Positions 50,861 through 62,636 of a stretch of DNA of 64,000 nucleotides are shown here, piece after piece (position 1 is the stretch's first letter; each line of letters opens with the position of its first letter). Source of the stretch: Hormiphora californensis (taxonomy: Eukaryota; Ctenophora; Tentaculata; Cydippida; Pleurobrachiidae). A program made the position numbers and the translations under genes. Location: positions 8,101,111-8,165,110 of the forward strand of contig CM035357.1 of NCBI GenBank assembly GCA_020137815.1, in the 5' to 3' direction. A model generated the notes under the pieces. It was not told the origin of the DNA and made no database searches. It was given only the letters and a program-made list of their open reading frames with translations.

Positions 50861-51010
50861 AAGTCCATTTTTATTCAACTGTTCACCCTCCAACTCTTGC
50901 GTGTGCGATATTTTAATTTACGCTGTGCGCGCTACACGTTAACATGTGATAGACGCACAAAACAATTCCACACACGACTTTGGGGGGTGAACAGTTGAAA
51001 AAAAAATGGA

Positions 51011-51486
51011 GTATAAGTCGGGCCAGCGTTAAAATCTGGGTGTTTTGGGAGTGCTGACAAACGGTTTTTTAGGGTTAGGGCTAAAGTAGGGTTGGGGTTT
51101 GGGTTGGGGTTAGGCCTTGACATTCCCTACCAGATAAACTTTGAATCAGTCAAAACGGTTGAGTGGTTTGGCGGTTAGAGCCATTTTAGTGAATCAACTT
51201 TTTTGGCAGCGCGCACCTGTAAACAGGCCTCCAAACACCCAGATCGTAACGGCGCCCGGTAAGTCGGGCCAGCGTTAAAACCTGGGTGTTTTGGGAGTGC
51301 TGACAAACGGTTTTTTAGGGTTAAGGTTTGGGTTGGGGTTAGGCCTTGACATTCCCTACCAGATAAACTTTAAATCAGCCAAAACGGTTGAGTGGTTTGG
51401 CGGTTAGAGCCATTTTAGTGAATCAACTTTTTTGGCAGCACGCACCTGTAAACAGGCTTCCAAACACCCAGATCATAAAGGCGCCC
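51011..51486. repeat. Two tandem units of about 235 bp
   Basis: Both begin AAGTCGGGCCAGCGTTAAAA and end near GGCGCCC. The second starts GGTAAGTCGGG at 51258, and a foldback element with a similar start follows at 51487. Confidence 0.75.
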
Positions 51487-51928
51487 GGTAAGTCGGAAGA
51501 ACCTGTCCGTTCCTCTCATGAGCGCTCATGAGTGTATCATGAGTGTGTCATGAGTGTATCATGAGCGTATCATGAGACGTTTTTAGGTGTTTCAACGTCT
51601 CATGAGCGCTCATGAGTGTATCATGAGCGTATCATGAGTGTGTCATGAGTGCTCATGAGACGTTGCTCATGAGCGCTCATGAGACATATGTCTCATCCCA
51701 TCTCTGTTTTAATGTCTCATGAGCGCTCATGAGACGTTTTGACCTACATATGCTCATGAGTGAATCATGAGACATGTCTCATGAGACGTTAGGGTGATGG
51801 TTAGGGTTGGGTTTAGGGTTGAGCTAGAGTTAGGGCTATTCCTTAGGTCTAGGGACCCGTAGAGTGTAGGGCTAGGTCTAAGCCTATGGGTCAACCCTAA
51901 CCCTACCCCTACGGGGCCCTAGGCTTAA
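51487..51928. mobile_element. Foldback GGTAAGTCGG element, copy 4, right half missing
   Basis: Left arm and telomere-like centre only (TCATGAGCGCTCATGA palindromes, TAGGGTTGACCC-type sequence). It stops where the next retrotransposon begins. Confidence 0.75.
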
Positions 51929-51929
51929 C

Positions 51930-53700
51930 TGCAGTAGCTTGGCATACTCGATTTGGATGTTGTGGAACAGGTCATTTGAAGACGGATCTGTCCCTAGTTG
52001 CTTAAAGCAACAGTTCATAACACCGTTATTCAAGAAGGGGGCTAAATCGAAACCTGTGAATTATCGCCCAGTGTCTATAACAAGTCACCTGTCTAAAGTG
52101 TTTGAGCGGCTGGTGAGGAAACGGATCAGTGACTACTTGGACGAGATGGAGTTGCAGAGTGACACACAGCATGGTTTTAGGAAGGGGCACAGTACCATGA
52201 CACAGCTACTAACCCATGTTGACATCATCCTATCTGAACTATGCGGTGATCAGGAAGTCGATGCTATCTACTTAGATTTTAGTAAAGCATTTGATTCCGT
52301 GGATATCAATGTTCTGCTAGCTAAATTGAGGCGATATGGTATTGGAGGTCAACTCCTTCAGTGGATCAGTGCGTGGATCCTGGGCAGGAATCAGTGTGTA
52401 ATGGTGGATGGAGTGAGGTCACCCTGGGTTGAGGTACTTAGTGGGGTTGCCCAGGGTAGTGTGCTCGGACCACTTCTTTTCCTCATATATATTCTTCACC
52501 TGGAGTCAGTGCTAGACGGTAGCATGTGTCTAACTTTTGCTGACGATACTAAGTTGGTAAAAGCTATTTCGGATATGACTAGCCAGGCGTGCCTACAGAA
52601 CGATCTTTTAAGAATGGCAGAATGGGCAAAGAAGAACAATATGAAGTTACATGAGGATAAATTTCAGCTCTTGAGCTATAGTCTGAATAAGTCTGCTATC
52701 CTCAGACAGTTTCCTTTCGCAGCTGAAGTGTTTTCATATACTACAAGCTCAGGTGTGCAGTTGATCCCCGAACCTGATGTTCGTGATCTGGGTGTCCAGA
52801 TGTCTTCAGATGGGTCATAGACGAGGCACATTTCTATCATAGTGCGGAAGGCTTCCCTCTTGAGTGGCTGGATATTCAGCGTTTTTCGGGACCGTTCTCC
52901 GGAGGTTATGGTGCAGCTTTTCAAGTCCTTGGTCAGGCCTATTCTTGATTACTGTTGCCTAGTCTGGAACCCTTCCAAGGCTGGTGATATCAAGGCTATT
53001 GAGAATGTCCAACGTTGTTTCATCAGACGTCTTGATGGTATGCAGGGTCATGACTATTGGGATAGACTGAAATTACTCAATCTTCCTTCAGCGTCGGAGA
53101 CAGCGCTACATTCTGATTCATGTGTGGAAGACGATTCATGGTTTTGTACCTAACTCTGCCAACCTAGTATTTCAACAGCACGGTAAACTGGGTATGCGGA
53201 TAGTCCCACCACCTTACCCCTATAGAGCAGAAACGAAACGAGCTAATCAATTTCACTGCTCATTTGGTCCAAGAGCAGCTCATTTATGGAACACTCTACC
53301 AGCTGCTGTCAATTCTTGTGTGAGCATGAATCAGTTCAAATCATCATTGGGCAATTACTTGACAGGATTTCACGATCGTCCTCCAGTCAGAGGGTACCCG
53401 CCACTTCCAAATGACCTTTCGCCTCAATGTGCTGTGCTGTGCTGATGAGTGTGAGTGTGAAGGGATAGTTTTTCAACTTAATTTTATTTAGGTGGACCCA
53501 TTCAGGGAAGGCTATGTTTCTTTATGTACGACTTCGTGCAATTAATCGACTTCGTGCAATTGGTCTCGTTACGCCACTCTGAACCCTCACCCAGTTTGGT
53601 CCGTGTGGTTCAGATTTCATGATATTATATGTTTTATTGCGGCTCAGTGACACTACCCACCGTGGTAGTTTTTAATTGATTGATTGATTGATTTATAAAT
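51930..53700 (+). pseudogene. 5'-truncated LINE (Jockey/CR1-like) with reverse transcriptase
   Basis: The frame from 51939 reads RT motifs in order: ITPLFKKGAKSKPVNYRPVS, HGFRKGHSTMTQ, IYLDFSKAFDSVD, GVAQGSVLGPLLFLIYI and catalytic FADD. A TAG at 52818 and a frameshift near 53100 break it. Later frames give LVRPILDYCCLVWNPSKAGD and FGPRAAHLWNTLP, typical of the end of LINE ORF2. The 3' end carries a TTGA-type simple repeat (about 53677-53690) that probably marks the LINE tail. Endonuclease domain missing. Confidence 0.88.
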
Positions 53701-54075
53701 AAAACTCTAATTGTAAACTTGTTAACTTGTAAACAAATGACCGCGCATGTGAAATTTATTAGTTTTGACGCGCACACCACACGTTAACATGTGATGTGAC
53801 GCACAAAAACATTCCGTGCACGAAAAGGGGGGTGACAGTTTCAAAAAAATCCGACTTTACAGCGGCGTCTGTTTTTGGTGGCGTTTCCTGCGCTAAAAAC
53901 GGCTTATTTTTGCGAGCCTAACTGGAAAAACGCACGTTTTGACCCCATAGTTTTGAGTAAACAAAACGGTATCTGAAATATTTATACATTGTGCATGCAT
54001 TGTGTATATCGATTTTTATCCTTTTTCAAATCAAATCAAATCAAAATTCAAATCATTACAGGTCAACCAAAACTA

Positions 54076-54247
54076 CAGTCGGACCCCGATTTAGGGCCCC
54101 CCGATTTAGTGGCACCCCGATTTAGGGACAGGATTTTTTTCCCCCGATATAGGAAATTAACCTTATTTGACCCCGATTTAGTGGACACCCCGATTTAGTG
54201 GACAAGAGCCTTTCCCCCGAGGGTGTCCCTAAATCGGGGTCCGACTG
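54076..54247. mobile_element. Pogo/Tc1-mariner-like MITE, copy 5
   Basis: CAGTCGGACCCCGATTTAGG to TAAATCGGGGTCCGACTG, 172 bp, TA flanks. Confidence 0.8.
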
Positions 54248-54532
54248 TACTATAGCCCTTGCTGCACACGACCGGATTCTAGACGGCCATTACTCCACCC
54301 CCTAATAAGATAGAAAATTGAAGTTTGTTTTGTAAGGAGATCATGTCGAGTTCTTCCTACAAAAAAAATTAAAGTCTCTATCTCATCAGGGAATGGAGTT
54401 ATGACCTTGGGAAATTTCACAAAATCTGAGTGAGGGACATAGTAGTTTGGGTTGTACTTTAATTGAATCCTGACCTTCGGCACTCTTGCACGGTTCTATT
54501 AATGGCACTCTCTTACTATACCGTATCATTAA

Positions 54533-55110
54533 AGGGCCTAAAAACTCAAATATTATTTATCTATTTTGAACACTCCATCGTAACAAGCATGCTATTGGAG
54601 TCCCAAAAAACATAGGCACACGCCACATGGACCCCAGGTGAGCCCAGGGGAAGCCCCTCCAGTTGGGGCCCATTTGGGTCCACTTGTAAACGCGCTTGTA
54701 CTCCTTGAAATGCTAACAATATGATCCTCTCTCAAATATAAAATGTAGGGTAGAAATGATCCTTGTGTTTTAGTAGATTTCATAATTTTTCTCATCAATT
54801 ATTATTTAAACCTATCAAAACTAGGAGAAAAATTACCAGAATACAGAGACAAGAAAGATTGTGTATTCACCTGGAACACAAAGATAATTTTACCCAAAAC
54901 TTCAAATTTCAGAGAGGATCATATTGTTAGCATTTCAAGGAGTACAAGCGCGTTTACAAGGGGACCCCAATTGGGCCCCAACTTGAGGGGGTCCCCCTGG
55001 GTTCACCTTGGGTCCGTGGGGCGTGTACCTATGTTTTTTGGGACTCCAATAGCATGCTTGTTACGATGTAGTGTTCAAAATAAATAAATAAAATTTGGGT
55101 TTTAGGCCCT
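54533..55110. mobile_element. TTAA-flanked inverted-repeat element upstream of COLGALT
   Basis: AGGGCCTAAAAACTCAAA to TTTGGGTTTTAGGCCCT, 578 bp, TTAA at 54529-54532 and 55111-55114 (piggyBac- or Kolobok-type target). Arms are long and near-perfect (AACAAGCATGCTATTGGAGT, TTACAAGTGGACCC-type). Contains ATCCTTGTGTTTTAG at about 54760. Confidence 0.78.
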
Positions 55111-55164
55111 TTAAAAGTGGTACTCCTCCTTCTTTGCAACGAACTGTACTGTTATTTAATATAG

Positions 55165-58100
55165 ATGATGTATTCATGGTACGCATTGATTCTGTTTTTT
55201 TTTGGAAATATTAACATAGTGGATTCTGAATCTGTTCAACTCGTAATACTTGCTCGATCAAGGGCGCATACTTTACCTATTTGGCTGGGTTTTATTGAAG
55301 ATCTTGACTACCCCAAATCGGAAATTTCTGTTTTCATACAAACAGGTACGTATATATGTATTGAATCGACGATCACTGCTAGGAAGTGCAAAGGTTGGCA
55401 TTCGGCTTCTCAAAAAGCGTTGCCAGAAACATAGTTATATATTTTATGAGTGTATGGGCATTAAAATAAATTTGTAAGGCTATAGATTAACTCGTATTAT
55501 AACCAAATGAACATGAAACAGGATGAATGTGCATAAGGCGGAGTGACGTTTCCTTCATTTTCAGGAATGCACTACAAAATCTCGCACTTTAATGAACTAC
55601 ATTGTAAAATTATTTATTGAGCTAGTGATGTCCATGTTCGACATCCCTAATTATAAAGTAGAAATGAACGTCGTAGTGAGGAGCAGGATGAAGTAACCAC
55701 GTGTGCAAATGAGGGGGGTTGTCAAGGAGGTGCCCTGGGAGGGGTATGGGAGGTTGCACGTGCGGGTTGGTGCAGCGGGTGAGAGGGGCCCGGTGCCCAG
55801 ATATTGCAAATACCCAAGAGATAAATGCCCTTAATTTGGCAGCAAATTAAAGGCGAGGCAGCATATTGGACAAGCTGCCTAGTAGTCAGCAGTTCAATAA
55901 ATATCGCTGTCGGCAGTAATAAATGTAGGGGCCATTTAGATAGTTTTAAAAAAAGTGTCCCACCCGGGATCGGTCGGGAATCGAACCCGGGTCTCACGCG
56001 TCAGAGTGGAGGCAGCACAGGCAGCGCAAATTTACCCCATATTTACATAGAAAATTTAGCCTCATTTTATGCAATATCAGTTTTACTTTTCCGGCTATTA
56101 TATTCGAAGAAGTATTCCAAACACGAATATGAAGGAAATAAACAAATTGAACGTCACAAATTTTCTTAATCTTTCTGCTGCCTCGGGTACCATTATTTAC
56201 CGATTTTTTGGCTATTCCCGCCCTTCTACCCATCCAATTTGGTAATATTCGGTGCAGGGACATCCACAGTATCGATAAACAAGTGCCTAAACCGATAAAC
56301 GGGGAAAAACGGTAAAACTTAGCATGATATAGAAGGCAGCATGAGGCAGCACGTATTTAGCTTAATTAAGATAGATCCGTGCTGCCGGCAGCACGAGTTC
56401 GATTCCCGACCGGGCCCGGGTGGGATAATTTTTTTAAATTTTTTTCAAACTTTATAAATGATTTATAAATGATTTCTAAAAACTTTCTAGACATTTATTT
56501 TACTAGGCAGCAAAATCGTCGATTTTTGAGACAAAGTTGGCAGCATATTTGACTTTTGAAAATCGTATTTATCTAAAATTTTGAAAATCCGGGCACCGGG
56601 GAGAGGGGTGCTCCTGGCCCCTGGGTGAGGGAGAGTGTGGGGATTTGGGTCAACGGGTGCTCTACTTCAACGGGCTTTCTAGTCATCATTATGCAGATGG
56701 TTGGTAGTAGTGATATTGATAGTGATAAAGCAACATTTGCACGTGCAGTTTAACAGCAGCTCCGATGGGCTGGTTGGTTGGTTGGTATGAGCGGCTGGTG
56801 ATTTGGGGGCCTTGTTAGAGGCTCTCCTGTTGACCATGAGAGGCTTCCCTGGTTTGGGATTTGCTGCCGCTGGGGGGTTAGATTGCGCACGTGAGTGATT
56901 TCGGGGGTGAACTTGCTTACCACCGAGAGTTCGATTTGCCCTGGCGCGTCTCGGTGGGTTTGTAGTGAGTTAGGTGTTGACCGGGGGGCCCCTGTAGGAG
57001 AAAAATGGGGGTGGCCCCGGTTTGCAGCGTACTTCTTCCCTTTGATTTGATTTAGTTATTCCAGCTTTTTGGTCTCTTTTATAAATTCCTTGAATATCTT
57101 TATTGATTCTCCCCAGTTATTTCGGACCGCAGTGATGTGATCCTTGTAGCTGGTGCCTTCAAAGTTTAAGTGTCGCTGGGCATCTGATAATTATCTGAGA
57201 ATCATTTGGAATTGCATGAAAACTTCGCTAAACGATAGCATCGATGTCATATAATCACAAAACATGTGTTTTGAAGCCAGTTGGGAGCTAAATTTTTCGT
57301 CAAAAATAATTCAAAGTCCAGGTCTCTCCCAATCATTGGGCATGCCTGCGGTGCTTATCTCCGATTGAAGTCCTAAGCCACTCCGTACCGAAGTACTAAA
57401 CTTGCAGTCTGGGGACCAGCCCTACGTGCAAGGGAGTGTGACTTTCCAGCAGTTGATGTACCAATTTATAGCTCGGTCAACTAGACGGCTTGCGTCGGGT
57501 CCCGAACCCGGGACCTTCTGCATGAGAGGCGAGTGTGTTACCACTACACCACCCAGCCGACTGGGTACCAAAACACTCGTAAAAATAAGAAAATTTTGAT
57601 CTGAAAAACAGCCATTTTGGAGATCAGTTTAAAAAAAAACCGTAGCTTGTATAGATAACGAATGATAACATCAACATTATTATTGATACACCTTAGCAAT
57701 GGTTTGATCTAAGTTTTCTAGTGCTTGAAATGTTAATTTATGACTATTTGGTCTGGCAAGCGCTGCCGGAAGTAAAAAAAACTGAAAAATAACGCCATTT
57801 CTTTAAACCCTTGCCAGTGCCGAGTTTTAAATTTTCTATTGTTCTATTTTGGGCTCATTTTAAAGCTAACACTGTTGTGAGATTGCAACTTCGACAACTC
57901 TTGCTATTTCTGGTGTCAAGGTGGCAATATATCTTCAGCTGGAATATAAAAACTGTTTTCCAATCGCAAAATGTCCATACTAAACGGTAGAGCATGTTTT
58001 ATGTGGTCCTGACTCGTAATTCGGGGGATAATAGCCAAGTGTCAATTATTATGAATCCCTCTAATATTCAAGTTATTTTTAAGAATATATAGCCAAAAAT

Positions 58101-59125
58101 GTTCTTAGTTTTGATGTTCTTGGTTTTAGATTTCCTTAGTTTTTCTACAGTCTTAAATTTTTAGTTTCTTTCGTGATTTTCTTGAAGATTATTACCGGTT
58201 TACTACAGTACACCGCGGTGATGTGATCCTCGTGACATTTACGTACTTGCTGGATTTCATTATTTGATTTGCCAGTAGTTGACATGTGAACTGATGGTCT
58301 AATTGGTTCTATATTAAACTCTAAAGGATTTGTCCGCTGAAGTTGTACTTGTAAAACCTCCTCAATTAGGGTGGGCGGGGTGTGGCGGCGGGGCGGGGTG
58401 GCGGGTTAGAGAGCGTGGTCGTTTTATGGCTGGCGTTTATCTGGCGCTTTTATAAAGTATAGTAATTTGTCAGATATCGTCCCATTTCTGAGCAGCATCC
58501 CATTGCTGGGCATCATCCCTTCGCAGGGCATCATCCCATTTCTGGGCACCATCCCTTTGCAGGGCATCGTCCCATTGCTGGGCACCATCCCTTTGCAGGG
58601 CATGTGGAGTACACAGAGAAGCAGGAGCATACATTGTGAACTCAGCTCAGATGGGCTGAGAGGGGTTCAACCGGCGATGGTAGGGACATGCATATATGCA
58701 AATTGAGCAATATATGCAAATTGAGCAATATTGAAACTTTATAGCTCTTGGAAAGAGCTCGGTGTGTGCACTTGCGCACAGCGTTTATATTAGTGCGTTA
58801 GCTAAAGTAGTTTGAAATGGACTTTGAAGTGTGTCATCAAAACTGCTTTAAGAGGACATCAAAATTAGGACTATAGAGTGTCAAAAATTCACCCTAACTT
58901 TTCGGGCACACAGTATCCATTTTTTCGATCAGAAGCCGTCTGCAGGTTATAAATTGAGTTCAAAGACATGTGTTACCTTGCAGATCACAATCAAGACAAC
59001 ACGCCAGTACTCTTGTCAGAATGGGCGGAAAGAGTGAAACCTCTTTACAGAGACGTTTTTCTGAACACTACCTCACAGATATCATACTCTTCGTCAAAAG
59101 GACCTTCACAGTGGGACGAAGACAG
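55165..59125 (+). CDS. COLGALT1: Procollagen galactosyltransferase, first two exons (gene runs off the window)
   Basis: Exon 1 is 55165-55345 (ATG; donor ACAG|GTACGT, phase 1) and exon 2 is 58984-59125 (acceptor CTTGCAG; donor CAG|GTAAAA, phase 2). Exon 1 begins with a hydrophobic signal peptide (about residues 1-21, ALILFFFG core), as expected for an ER-lumen enzyme. It continues VQLVILARSRAHTLPIWLGF and IEDLDYPKSEISVFIQT, matching the opening of the N-terminal GT domain of COLGALT/CERCAM proteins. Exon 2 gives DHNQDNTPVLLSEWAERVKP and on to GPSQWDED, matching the DHNxDNT...W motif region. The family adds galactose to hydroxylysine in collagen. Later exons are not visible before 64000. Choice among COLGALT1, COLGALT2 and CERCAM is not possible. 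A TTAA-flanked element ends 54 bases before the ATG. Confidence 0.85.
55955..56035 (-). repeat. tRNA-derived SINE-like head
   Basis: On the - strand GACCCGGGTTCGATTCCCGA has a perfect pol III B box, followed by GGGTGGGA and an A/T-rich tail. The A-box side (GCCTCCACTCTGACGCG) is weaker. Confidence 0.5.
56375..56450 (+). repeat. tRNA-derived SINE-like head, opposite strand
   Basis: GAGTTCGATTCCCGACCGGG followed by GGGTGGGATAATTTTTTT: the same B box and tail as 55955-56035, in inverse orientation about 350 bases away. GGCAGCA-rich DNA lies around both. Confidence 0.5.
57485..57558 (-). tRNA. tRNA-like sequence, probable pseudogene or SINE head (anticodon CTC, Glu-like)
   Basis: - strand GGCTGGGTGGTGTAGTGGTA, with D stem GTGT/ACAC, anticodon loop CTCTCAT and B box GGTTCGGGACC. 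The anticodon stem has two mismatches and the acceptor pairs only about 5 of 7, so a functional tRNA is unlikely. It lies in intron 1 of the COLGALT gene. Confidence 0.4.
58475..58605. repeat. 36-bp minisatellite
   Basis: About 3.5 copies of a GGGCATCATCCC-type unit with alternating TTTGCAGGGCA and TTGCTGGGCA halves. Confidence 0.8.
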
Positions 59126-59599
59126 GTAAAATTCAAAACTCGAGCCATTTTGTAATAAATCTTCAATTCTGGATTTGTTTTCTTCTTGAATCATGAATGA
59201 GCTCTGTTCATGATTAAACAGATCTCATTCATTCATGATATTTAGCCAAAGCAGTTCCACAACGGTGGTATCTGCCAGCGAACTACCCTGCCCGCTGTAT
59301 GTTTTCTCTGACTGCTAATCTCACTTCTCTCTTACACATACACGCCCTCACGGCGTACCTGGTGAACTTTTAACACGAACTCGATGGCTGATAGAAACCA
59401 CCACTTGTACGTTGTAGCTAAAGGTCTATTTAATGCCGCTACGGTGCGGGAAAAAAGAGTTTAATGCGTGAATGGGATTTTTTGGATAATTGGCTGTGAC
59501 AGAAATATGAGATAGAGTGCCACTATGGTGCTCTAAATGGTCCACCTAAAATCAAACACAAAACCCAAACTTTTCAAGTAAAACAAAACAAATTTCAAA

Positions 59600-59822
59600 C
59601 AAAATGTGAGTTGAAACTAAAGTGAGTTGAAAATAAAGTGTGTTGAGAAAAAAAGTGAGTTGAAAAAAAATAAATTAAAAATCAAAAATGAATAAAGTGA
59701 GTCGAAAAAAAAGTGAGTTGAAAAAAAGTGAATTGAAAAAAAAGTGAGTTGAAAAATAAAAAAGTGAGCTGAAAAAAAATTGAGTTGAAAAAAAGTAAAT
59801 TGAAAAAAAGTGAAATGAGTTA
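59600..59822. repeat. AAAGTGAGTTGAAAA minisatellite
   Basis: About 12 variable copies of a 14-19 base unit. - strand open frames (FFSTHFF...) are artefacts. Confidence 0.8.
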
Positions 59823-60064
59823 AGTTTTGTTTTTTTCCCTGAAAATTTTGTTTTTTGTCCACGCTCTAAATAGTCCACTATCTTAGAAAAGAAATTGAGA
59901 AAGAACGTGGGACTTAGCGTCCTCGCATTAGTGGGGGTAGGCGCTGGAATTAGGTCTCTATCTCATCTTACTACATATATATAATGCGAAAAGAGCTGAA
60001 ACTTGATCCCCCTATGCATGTGATGAGGGACCGACGAGGGTCCCCAATTTTCCCATCATCAGCT

Positions 60065-60190
60065 GAGATCACATCATCCCACATGCATGATCAGATCACC
60101 CCACTGAGGATCAGATCACTCACCCAAGATCAGATCACCCCACCCATGATCAGATCACCCCACTGAGGATCAGATCATCCCAGTGAGTAT
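60065..60190. repeat. GATCAGATCACCCCA tandem repeat
   Basis: Six or so variable units of 17-20 bases. Confidence 0.75.
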
Positions 60191-60222
60191 CAGATCCCAC
60201 ATTTCACCCATTGTTCCACTGA

Positions 60223-60225
60223 GAC

Positions 60226-60258
<33 letters not shown>

Positions 60259-60279
60259 TAGAGGGGAGAGAGAGAGAGA

Positions 60280-60365
<86 letters not shown>

Positions 60366-60375
60366 AAGAGAGAGA
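60223..60375. repeat. (GA)n microsatellite
   Basis: Long GA array with a few interruptions. Open frames on both strands are artefacts. Confidence 0.95.
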
Positions 60376-60379
60376 TATC

Positions 60380-61130
60380 AACGGCCGGTTCAACTAACGG
60401 GGTCCAACCAACGGGCTTTCTAGTTCTTATCATAAAGTACAAATGAACGTCGTGAAGGTGATGATGTAGTATCCCACGTGCAAATAGAGGGGGGTTTTGG
60501 GTACGGTGCGTGATAACATGAGACTGAGAGAGACAGCGCAGGAGGATAGAAGAAAGAGGGGATATCATACCCAAAGGGGGGTTGCGGGGGGATACTGCAC
60601 GTGTATGTTTTTGGTTGTTTGTTACGTGTTCCTGTGGTGTTTAGTGGTGATTTGGGATCTACCGCCATGATTGCCAATGCCTTTCTACCTACGTACCCCG
60701 TTGATTCTCTACACAGCTACAATTCTACGGATCTTTATCACCTGATTCTACATGTTATTCAGCGGGATTTCCCTTGATATTTATGACCAGCGCTCCCCGA
60801 CATGGAGAGACAAAGAGTAAGAGGGGGAGAGAGACATAAGACGGGTGGGGGGCTGTTGTAGGACTTAACAATGGGCTTTCTGGTTTCCTTTTTTTTTTAG
60901 TCTTCATACCTGGTGAGTTCCTAACTCCTCCATATTCAAGATTTTAAAGTACTCTGGCACACTTTTGTAGTATCCAGTAGATGTCATACCTGGAGGATAA
61001 AAAAGTGCGTTTTTATTGCCAACAAAGTGAAAACAGAGTCCCACCCAAAGCACCGGGCACCGGCCTCAACTTTCCGGGTACCTGTTATAGGCCAAGTAGG
61101 TCACACCCTGTTAATTTTAGTATAATATGT
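60380..61130. other. Intergenic or COLGALT intron sequence
   Basis: No gene or clear repeat. A T-tract plus AG at 60890-60900 resembles an acceptor, but no coding frame follows. Confidence 0.4.
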
Positions 61131-61136
61131 CGTTTC

Positions 61137-61730
61137 GGGCTAATATCACTGCGCTGGCAAGCGCAAAGGTGGCCCCATCCCCTCCCCCCTAAAACTTTTC
61201 CCGAAAAAGTGGGCCCGCTTGCCAACAGCGTATATAACAATTTTGAAGTTTTAGCCCATTTTGGAACTTTTCGACCCCTCATAACTCCGGAACCAGATGA
61301 GCTAGGAGGCTGAAATTTGGTACTAACAAGCTTCACATAGACCTCTACTGACGATAAAAATTTCAAGTAGCTAGCTCATTCCGGTCGCAAGTTATGACAC
61401 CACCCCCCAAAACAGAAAATTCATGTGGCGATAGGTATCACTGCGCTGGCAAGCGCAAAGGTGGCCCCATCCATCCCCCCCAAAAACTTTTCCCCAAAAA
61501 GTGGGCCCGCTTGCCAACAGCGTAGATATAACAATTTTGAAGTTTTAGCCCATTTTGGCACTTTTCGACCCCTCCTAACTCCGGAACCAGATGAGCTAGG
61601 AGGCTGAAATTTGGTACTAAGAAGCTTCACATAGACCTCTACTGACGGTAAAAATTTCAAGTAGGTAGCTGATTCCGGTCGCAAGTTATGACACCACCCC
61701 CAAAACAGAAAATTCAGTGTGGCGATAGGT
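61137..61730. repeat. Two direct repeats of about 293 bp
   Basis: ATCACTGCGCTGGCAAGCGC at 61144 and 61437 begins two nearly identical units. The same opening occurs alone at 62646 and, diverged, at 18393. Confidence 0.85.
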
Positions 61731-61747
61731 ATATATATATATAGATA

Positions 61748-61975
61748 GATTATAGAATATAGACGCTTCACTGTGTAACACTTGTAGCTCGAACCATACT
61801 AGCTAGAGACTTGAACCAAGTTTTATCCGTTAGGAAATCGTTCGGGGCATGCATTAGTTAAGTTTCAAGTGAAAATGTCCACTATGACGGGCGTAATACG
61901 TCACAAAGTGACGTCATTGAAAAATCTCAGACCAAATATTTTCAAACGCCTCTAGCACCCTCAAGACATTTTCCA
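61748..61975. repeat. Interspersed repeat, also at 63757-64000
   Basis: ACGCTTCACTGTGTAACACT through CAAATATTTTCAAACGCCTC recurs in the same orientation from 63757 to the end of the window with few differences. It contains TGACGTCA. Confidence 0.85.
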
Positions 61976-62431
61976 ATTTCTGATTTGACGCAAAATCGTT
62001 AGTGGCAAATTGTCTGAACTTTCAGATACTATATCACAAATTTTTCTAACTTGTCATTTTCAGACCTTAAAACGCGTCGGAACTCAAAAATTTGATGTGA
62101 AAATCCACAAAAAAATTCACATTTCGTGCAATCACTTCAGTTCTTCACCACCATGGCCTTTAAAACTTTTCACACGTTTAGTGCTTCATCGGCCGAATAG
62201 TCTGTCTTATTTTTTTACGTCGTCGTGACGTCACGTGTGACGTCACGACGTCAAAACGACGTCGAATTTTGAAAATTTCGTCAAATCAGTTTCCTAGTAG
62301 GAATCCTAGTAGGAATCCTACAACCCAGGATACATTTGAATTACATTTGAACACTTTAGTTGACAATTAGCTTAGTTGTTTGAGGTCATAAGTGACCTCA
62401 AACGACCAAAAAAGAATACAAATTTAGAGCA

Positions 62432-62636
62432 AAAACTAATTGAAATTAGTTCGCCAGAAAGGTGGCCCATTTTGAACTTACTCTCCTTCATTTCCGTCAC
62501 CTTTGAGTTGAAGGCGGAAAAGTTTACGGATACCTCGATGTCTTTGAAGCCTCAACTCAAAGGTGACGGAAATGAAGGAGAGTAAGTTCAAAATGGGCCA
62601 CCTTTCTGGCGAACTAATTTCAATTAGTTTTTGCTC
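62432..62636. mobile_element. Hairpin MITE with AACTAATTGAAATTAGT ends, copy 1
   Basis: AACTAATTGAAATTAGTTCG and the inverse at the right. Arms are about 80 bases, nearly perfect (GGTGGCCCATTTTGAACTTA). Confidence 0.75.

Noticed and set aside
59675-59878. Membrane-protein-like frames rich in Phe on the - strand
   Set aside because: Product of the AAAGTGAGTTGAAAA minisatellite.
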